This document shows positions 47,301 through 56,300 of a stretch of 64,000 nucleotides of DNA, in pieces (position 1 is the first letter of the stretch; each line of letters opens with the position of its first letter). The stretch spans positions 45,001 through 109,000 of the forward strand of contig CAJHNH020007046.1 in assembly GCA_905116865.2 (NCBI GenBank), given 5' to 3'. The position numbers and the translations under genes were made by a program. The notes under the pieces were generated by a model. It searched no databases. It saw nothing but the letters and a program-made list of their open reading frames with translations, and had not been told where the DNA came from. The DNA comes from Candidula unifasciata. Lineage: Eukaryota > Mollusca > Gastropoda > Stylommatophora > Geomitridae.

Positions 47301-50300
47301 GTTCTGTGCGATCCTTTTTTGATGGAGGACAAAAGCAGACGTCAATAATTGGGTGGTGAAATGCCTTGTAGCTGAATGGTTTGCGATGAGTCTTGTAGAG
47401 GACAGCTTTGTTCCAGGTGGTGTCGACCACAACCACATGTCCTGTGTGTGTGCTAACAGCAATCGCATTTGGGTGCCGCATCTCCAGAACATCCTCTCCA
47501 TGTCGAAGGTCATACTGATACAACTTTTCAGCATTTGTATTACCAGTAGTAGGCTGATCCCTACAAGAAATTAATTAAAAAAACATGAAACAGATATCAG
47601 GAAAACCTATTACACAAAAAAAAACATTATTTAAGAGCAAGTTAAATAAAAAAATAAATTTAAAAAAAGAATCAAATTCATGAGGAACCGCCTGTGGTTC
47701 AGTAGTTAGCCCAATGGTCTCCAATCTTTTCAAGTGTTGCTCCACCCCACAATTATATGGCATGATCCCTCCCTCTCCCCCCAATTATATGATAAGAGCC
47801 CCCCCCCCCCCCCCTCCCACTTAACAAAATGCATTTAAAAAGAGGAGGATAACAAGACAAATCTCAAGCACTGTTAACAGGAACTGGGGAAAAAACATCC
47901 ACACAAATTAAAATGTAAAATACTATAAGATATCATTAGAAGGTGCTCTTAATTTTTAATTAAACGCACATATTTTCATATTATTCTATATTTTGAATTG
48001 TAGATGCACAAACTGCTCAAGAAAATAAAAACGTCATTGACTTTTGTTTTATTAATAGTTTTACAAAATATTTTTATAATTAAACTGGGAAAACATTTTA
48101 GTATAATGGATTTATACAAGTACATAAAAACTCAATTTTAAAAATTGATGCCCCTATCCCCCTCCTCCTCCAATCTCTCTTCAAGATACCTCCCACACCC
48201 CGCCCCCCCCACAACCCTCAGAAGTGCATGCCTTCCAGTTTGGAGACCGCTAGGCTGAACCCTCGCTTAAACATTCAAAGTTCAGGGGTTCAAATCTACT
48301 TGGAGCAAGATATCTTTTAACACAATCGACCTTTGTTCCTAGGTCGACTAAGTCTTAAATGGGTACTAGGTAAAGTCATGAGAAGTAAAGGCAGCTAGCA
48401 TGATGTTAATCACATCCCCCGTCAGGAGCCTTTTAAAAAGATCTATAAAAATATGAGTCTAATATCATAGGCCCATAAGATCCTGGTGTGTAAAGAGACC
48501 TTTACTTTTAAAGTAAAAAGTAAGTAAAGTAAAGATCCCTTTTTACGCCTTAGGAGAATAGAGCATATGGGAAGAGCATCCCATATTTTTATAGACCAAT
48601 TGGCACTAGGTGCGTAATGTGGTCAGCATTACGTCAGCCATCTTTACTTTCCCAGGAAAGCCATCCTGGTACCCATTTTAGGCTGGGTCAACCTGCGACG
48701 CCCCATACCACGATAAAAATCCACTCAGCCAGCAGTGGGTTTTGATCACGGTACGTTGGAATTACGAGTCGGACTCGCACGCCTAAGCCACAGACGCGAC
48801 CTTTACTTTTACTATTTACAAATTCATGACAAATATAAACAGCAATAAAATGTGTCTAAACATTTAGATAAATGTGGCTGCTTTATGTAGGAACATATTC
48901 GTATACCTGAATTTATGTCAGTTCTATTTCTTTTACCACTGTGAACAATAGTGGGGGGGGGGGGGGGGGGGGCTGATGTTTATGTTACCACTAAACAACA
49001 CAAGCTGGTGTTAATGTTACTACTAAACAACAGGGGATGGTATTTTATTACAACTACACAACAGGGTCTGGTTTATGTTAGCCCTAAACAATGGGGGATG
49101 ATGTTCATGTTACAACTAAACACTGGGGGGGGGGGGGGGGGTGTGATGTTAATGTTACAATTGAATGCTGGGAGATGATGTTTTGTTACAATTAAACAAT
49201 GGGGATGATGTTCATGTTCCCTATGTAACAATATTCACAAGTTATGGAAATACCCCTTCAGCTCTAAAGTATGGTTGTCCTATGTCAGGGCTATTCAACT
49301 AAGCTGACACAGGGGCCAAAATGTTCAAAAATGGGGATCGTCAGGGGCCAAAAAACCCAGCCCCAGCATAGAAAGACCATAAATGCAGTACAACTAGCAG
49401 CTATCCGCGGGCAACTTGCAAGGCCTTGGCGGGCCAGATTGTGCCCGCGGGCTGCCAGTTGAATAGACCTGACCTATGTGAAGGAAGAAAGCCATTCAAT
49501 TCATGTTTGCCTGCTATGTTTATTTGTTTGTCTCTAGGACTCTAAACAAAGCAGGGATGAAACTATCCACAATACATCTCTTGTGGCAGATAACCATACA
49601 AATTATGAGCCTAATACAGTATCCCAATATGCCTGAATGGCATGCAAACATTATCATCATCCTTTTATGCCACTTATTATGTCGCACAGGACTTGCAATC
49701 AATTCCTCCATTTTGTTCTATGCTATGCAATCCTTCTGATACTGTGCATAGAATCCAGTCCAAGACCTTCTGACCTTTCTCATTAATGATCATCAAAGGC
49801 TTCCTGTTGGGTGTCCTTGGTTTCTTAACTCATTTATTTCCAATTTAAGTGGTCAGAATCCTGCAAAAGGGAGAGATTTTCAGTACTTTTACATATTTTT
49901 AATTTACTTTTACATTTGCTAGATAAAACTTGAATGCAAACAGAATGAAGCCATGTGAGTAATTCTGGAATGTACAGGAGATACCCCAGTAGTATGTATG
50001 AGATGTATATACTTGCATTGCCTACTATTGCTGATAGGCTCAAAGTTCTGCAAGCAAGGTCATATCTCAAAGTAGCACAGACAAGAAGCCCTCCTGCATA
50101 AAGCCCTGGGTCACAGACTGAAAAGAGGAAGGTCTTGGATGGCACAAGCTGAAGACACGCCTGGATATGTATGCAGGCTCGATAAATTTCAGCAAGGAGA
50201 GGAGTGGGTCAAAGTGTCCAAGCAAGTTTCAGACTTGTGTAGAGTTCTTATCACTCTGGGTCCTGAGTGTGGGGACTGACCAGCTGGTGCTGCAGAATCA

Positions 50301-53300
50301 GAAGTTCAACAAATGATTCATGACAATTCCCGCCCAAGTGATGTGATTACCTATACAGATGGCTCTGTGTTGAGAGGTGGACGAAGTGCATGTGGGTTTC
50401 ATAGCAGCAAAGCTGGCATATGATATCACAACATCTAGTTTGAGAATGGAGATGGAGGCGGTCACTGCTGCTGTCTTCTGTTGGCCTGAGAATCAGCTGT
50501 AGACATATGCCATGATTGTAACGGACTCGCTGAGCATGTTGAGAAAGGTGAAGACAGGCATGCTCTGTGCAGAATGGCAAGCATCACTTCAGAGGTCCCA
50601 GGTCATTAGCATCCTTTGGATATTTTCTCCAGGTCATGCCGGTGTGTTGGGAAATGAGCAGGCAGATAGACTGTCCGGTCCTGCACCGCTTGGAGGTGAG
50701 CTGATGTATGACAATCTAGATATTGTGAGGGCTCTTTGGGAGCGAGTAAACAGTATGGAGGCGCACAAAGATCATTTCGGTCTGGGGAGAACGGCACTGA
50801 GAGGAGTTACAAGGGGATTTGGCCGGCACTCAACACTCAAGGGAAAGGCGAGACGGATATACGGTCAGACAGTTACTGGTGCCATCAGAATTGGAACACT
50901 TTGCTTGCTGCTGAAGATGGGGACGGAGCACTTATGGGAGGGGGGGTTTTCCTAAGTGCTGTGATGTAGATTCTTAATTTAAAATTCAACAACACTGGAT
51001 AGTAAGATCTAAAATAATGTAAAGATGAAAAATACAAGAATCCTTTTAACACAACCAAATGTATGCATCTCAAATGTGATAGTGTTGACAATAGTAACCT
51101 ACTCATTTGTAAGCAGAATACTGTCCCTTCCCTGGCACTCTCGAGTCACATGATCTAGATGGGACTGTAGATCCTTGTTGTACACAATTTCAGAGCTGTC
51201 CTGTGTCAAATCCACGTTTTGTGCTGTCCTGGGGTTTGAAACAGCAACATTAGCTCGCTAGAGGATACAAGTCATAAATGTGGACAACATTAACAGGCAT
51301 ACAAGACTGGCTTTTAAAACACACATATATCTCTGCATATGTGTGTGTGTGTGTGTGTATGAGAAAGAGAGAGAGAGTGTGTGTATGTGTGTGCATGCGG
51401 GGATGTGTGTATAAGATATGGTAACAAAATGTCAAGGCCACATTTGCATGGCATATTTTTCAAGATCTTGAGGTCAAGACCTTGTGCCAGCATGGTCCTC
51501 CTCGCCGAAATGTGTGCAATTTTTCCAGGATCAATGGCAAACTATAACTCCAAGGCTACTGGTGATCCCAACCCCTGCTGAGTTGTCTACTCTTGGTAGT
51601 TTTTCATGGGAGAAGATATCATCATCATCACGAGCAGTGAAGTAAGAGACCATCAGCATGCCCATGTTGTATCAGGTAAATGATGCTACACTCATACTCT
51701 TGAAGACCAGTCAGCACTCAATGGCTGATGTGGCCACCTCCTTTTACTTTCCAGGACTATACCTGGTACCCGTTTTAGGCTGTGTCGACCCAGCAGCCAA
51801 GTTGTTGTTTTTTTTTTTTTTTTTTTGGGGGGGGGGGGGGGGGGGGCATTTTAAATAATCCGACTTGATGTGGATCTGAACCCAAGATCTTTGGACTGGC
51901 AGACGAGCATCACAATCTTATGCCATGTCTGTAAACATAGGTGGTCATGGTTTTCACACTCACATCTCATAGACGAGGTCATCATTTTCATTTCAACAAT
52001 GTCACATGACCAAATCAGCCAGGTGGTTCTCCTTAAAACTATGGCCACTTATTATGGAGTACGCCGGAGTTCAGTCCCCTGGCCGCATTGCAATTAGGGA
52101 GCGGACAAGAGAGAACGACACAAATGACGTAATTACTGTGTGTTTGCGATAGATGCACTGCTGTCATGTTAGGGTTAGGGTTAGGGGAGGGTTAGGAGTG
52201 GCCGTAGTTTTAAGGAGTACCAATACCCTAACCCTAACCCTATTATGACACCAGTGCATCTATCGCCAACACACAGTATTTACCTTATCGGTTCACGCTG
52301 TCTATCACCAACACACACTAAGTACGTCATTTGTGTCATTCCCTCTTGTCCACTCCATAATTGGAATGCGGCCAGGGGACTGAACTACGGCGTACTCCAT
52401 AATAAGTGGCCGTAGTTTTAAGGAGAACTCAGCCAGGTATTTATCTCTGTGTCTCTCCCTTGTCCTTTTTCCAAAAGTCGCTTGATGTCGCTAAATATCC
52501 ATTAATTTCTCCTCACACCCAAAAAAATCTCAACTGTGAACATCTAATTTCTCTAATCAACTAATAGTTTTCATCTATTTCTCCAAGGATGGGTCAATCA
52601 TGTTTCTGTTCACGATTTTCTTTGCATTTTCTTTGAGAAATTACTTATGTTGCCAGCCGAGTTTTCTTGGCATGTTTTCTCACTGCAATTGACACTAGAA
52701 AATGTTAGAACTATCTGATAAGATAATATGTTTTCCCAAATACAAAAAGCAAGCATTATTTTGTGAGATGTTGCTCTGGTTACATCCTAATTTGCCTCTC
52801 CATAGATGTGAACTTCCAGAACCAGTCTTGCACATCCAGCTGGTTTATGAGCTTTAAGAGAGGAAGCAGAGTTCTTTGGGTTTGGGTGCTTGCTTGCTTC
52901 TTGTAAAAACAAAAAAAAAGATAATCCGATCTCGTTCAGACTTTTCAGCTATTTGTAGCTGGTGTCTATAGTTGTGATCTTTATTGTGTAGGACTGGTTC
53001 ATTTATGGTTTCTTTTGGTTCCATTTTGTCTTGTTGTACTAGCCTTGGGTTTGGGTTGGATGGAAAGTTTATATACCAACCCCCCTGACCATAATGGTGA
53101 ATGTCATTGTCAAGGTTTACATTCGTTGTGTGGGTTCCAGAGCCCAGATTTTGAGGAAAAAGCGTTTTAACAAGCACTTTATGAAACTTTACAAAGGGTT
53201 TTTATGAAACTGATGTTGGGCTGAATGACGCAAATCTCTCAGCCTTGCCCTAAACCATTACAAAATATGCTAATAGCCCTTTCAAGAGTGAATGCAGAAG

Positions 53301-56300
53301 ATAAGAAGAAGGTTTCAAGAATCAGAATAACAAAGCTGCAGATAGATGAGCACCAATGGAACATGTCCTGGGTATGGTGAGGATTCTATAACTTGTAAAA
53401 CATGTTTCTCATCTTACCCTGGTTGGCTGGATGTCCTTTCACACCACTCACTAGGACAGGTCATCTGGGACACGTGTGCCATCTCTTGTTGAGCTACTGA
53501 TGTTGATGTAGAGGACTGTCGATTTTCTTTCAGCCATCGAAGCCGCTCCCTGTAGGTCAATCGCAACAGCCATGTGTTTGTAGGAAATGATTCAAGTTCA
53601 CCATTCAGCGTGTAACATGGGTACAGACAGACGGGACAGGGGAAACAACCTTCCCAGGCAAAGAAATTGTACTTCTCTGGTTTTTGTTCTGCTTGCAGTG
53701 AAATCTGAAACAAACAAAGAGATGTATCTAAATAAAATGTGTTTCTGTGTGTGTGTGTGCGCGTGCACATGTGATGTGCAAACATACACACACACACACA
53801 TATATATATATATATGCATGCATACACACATGCTCAAATATGACAATGTTCTATTATATGCTATTGATACAGAGTTTCCCTAATTATGAAAGCTCTGGCC
53901 AGTCGGCAGTAATGGCTGCCTTCATTTGTAACCTCATGTTGGAAGTTCAAAATACAATAGGAATAAACTCACAGGGAGCAAGTACAGCAGGGATCTACCA
54001 GTCGTCAGTAGAAATTCTCCTCGTCAACGAGCGTTTCGGCCCACGATTCCTAGACGCTTTCGGAGGTGGGCCCACCTGAGTTCATGAAGCTCAGGGCTGG
54101 TTCCCTGCTGCACGAAATTACCGGATGGTGTTTTTCTTTCGGTTAGAGACAAGTCGACTTGGTGGTTTGCAGAAGGTACTGTGAGATAAGAAAAGAGTGA
54201 TTTGTTCGTTATCCCAGTGTGGGTTCAGGGGCCCCACTGTGAGGAAAACAAGAAAAGCCTATCCCCCCAAAAAAAGCCTGTCAAATAGTCAACTAATTGG
54301 TAGCTTCCTTTAAAGTCAGAGTGCATCCACCATGAGCGGTAAGGAATAACCAACTGTCTACAAAAAAGCCATTGAAACAGATGTACATGCAGAACTCGGG
54401 CCCTGGTACGAAGCCAAAGCCCAAATGGACAAACAACCAGGACTTTCTGCAGGAGCTTACAACCACTGAACAAAGAAGAAGGAATAAGAATTTGGATTAC
54501 ATTTGTGCAAGTTTTTTTCCCTTTCCCTCCTTTGAACTTTCTAGTGGCAGTTTGTTTCTCCTTCTTCGCATTCATAGGCTGTAAACTCCGGTGGAAAGAT
54601 CTGGTTGTTTGTCCACTTCTGGACTCTAGTCCTGTTCCAAAAATTGAGTGTTGCGTGCAATGTTTTTTACAGGCCTGACTCCTTTGCATGCAGACTGTTG
54701 GTTTCTTGCCTCTCTGGCAGATGTACTCTGACTTAAATGGAAGCACCCAATTAGTTGACTCTTGCAATGTGCTTCTTGTTTTTCCCACAATGAGGCCTCG
54801 GAACCAACACGGGGAGCAATTTGTTTTGTTTGGTTACTTCCTGATATTAGCTTGACTGCAGTCACCCCTGTTTTCTATACCAAAGATTTATATATTTATT
54901 TATGTGTATCAGTGGTGTAACAATCGATTAATCAAGTGCCAGCTTCACAATGTAAGTCGGCAATGGATCTTAAATACTTTATCTCTCACTCTGATTGTAT
55001 TCTCTCCAACACTGTTGTTCCTCTATCTCTTGGTATTATCCTCCAGCTTGTATCGCTGTCTACCTCTTGCTTGTTTACCTTAAATTTTTCTCACCAGTAG
55101 GGTTTTAATCAGAGTGCTATGTCAGAAGAGAGAGGATGAGAAATTATTATATCAGGAATTAAGTTGGGATGGGACCGGTATTAAACTACTTCAAAAGATA
55201 ACAAATCAAATGGTTTGGACAACAGTCAAGACTACTACCAGATGGTGCACCACAGAGAGCCCTGCCACTGAGACACAATGGAAGCAGAGCACGCAAGTGA
55301 TGGACAGATGGATATCCAAGGTTGTAAATGCCAACATCTATGTAACGCATACCAAGGCTCTCACTTGATGCCGTTTCCTAATCTGATGTGAAAGGTAGAA
55401 GAGGGATAGAGAAAAAGAAGAAGAAGAGGATGTCCTTTCAGTGCAGCCTAATTATTTTTCCCATCTCCTTTTATTTCTTTAAAGAACTTTCTCTTTTACT
55501 TCCCACTTAATTCTCTAAAAAAACTATCACTTTGTTTCTATCTTCTTCTTCTTCGTTCACCGGCTGTGAATTCCGGCAGAAGGTTCAGGTTAACCGTCCA
55601 CTTGGACTTTTGGCTTTTACCTGGACCTGAGTTTTGCGTGTACAACCGTTTTGCTGTTCCCTGCCTCGCGGGCAGATGTACTCCGACTTCGAAGGAAGAC
55701 GTTAAGCCTATTTCTAGGATGACTGTGGGTCGAGACGTTGCCTGATTTGTGTGGTGTCCTCTATGTCTCCTTCTCAACAGGTGTTGCCCCCGGAGTACCC
55801 CTTTGGGCCAGCCCCTTGTGGAACGGTTAGCCCTCAAGGAAAGGCAGTGGCAGATCATGGGCATTCCCCGCCATCCAAGGAGGCTTCCATGTATGCAGAG
55901 CCGGCACATGGCGCTCTGGTTCTGGGCTCACCCAAGGAATCGTCACGTCCTGCACATGCCTGCTTAACCTCACAACCGTATAAGGCCTCCCGCTCAACAA
56001 GGGCTGCACCCTACTGAGATCAGCGGGGAGCAGCCCGCGGGTTCTGGACTTTTGTGACCACACGAATAGGTACATTCTTTTTCTTCGCACGTTGGATATC
56101 TTTGACGAGCCGTTAATACGACAGAATTTAACATCCTGCGTCAGGCATATCGTTATCTGTTTGGTCCCAACACTCGGGCGAGTGAGGTCTTTGGGTGTGG
56201 ACATTTGGACTTTTTCCATTCAATACGATTTGTGATGGTCGGATTTTGAGCTTACTCGTGTGCCGTAGGATCTAGTTTTGTCGGACATTTAGGCTTAGCC

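Noticed and set aside
52854..53177. 107-residue minus ORF between exons 2 and 3
   Set aside because: No domain, and no acceptor and donor pair in a phase that would fit the flanking exons.
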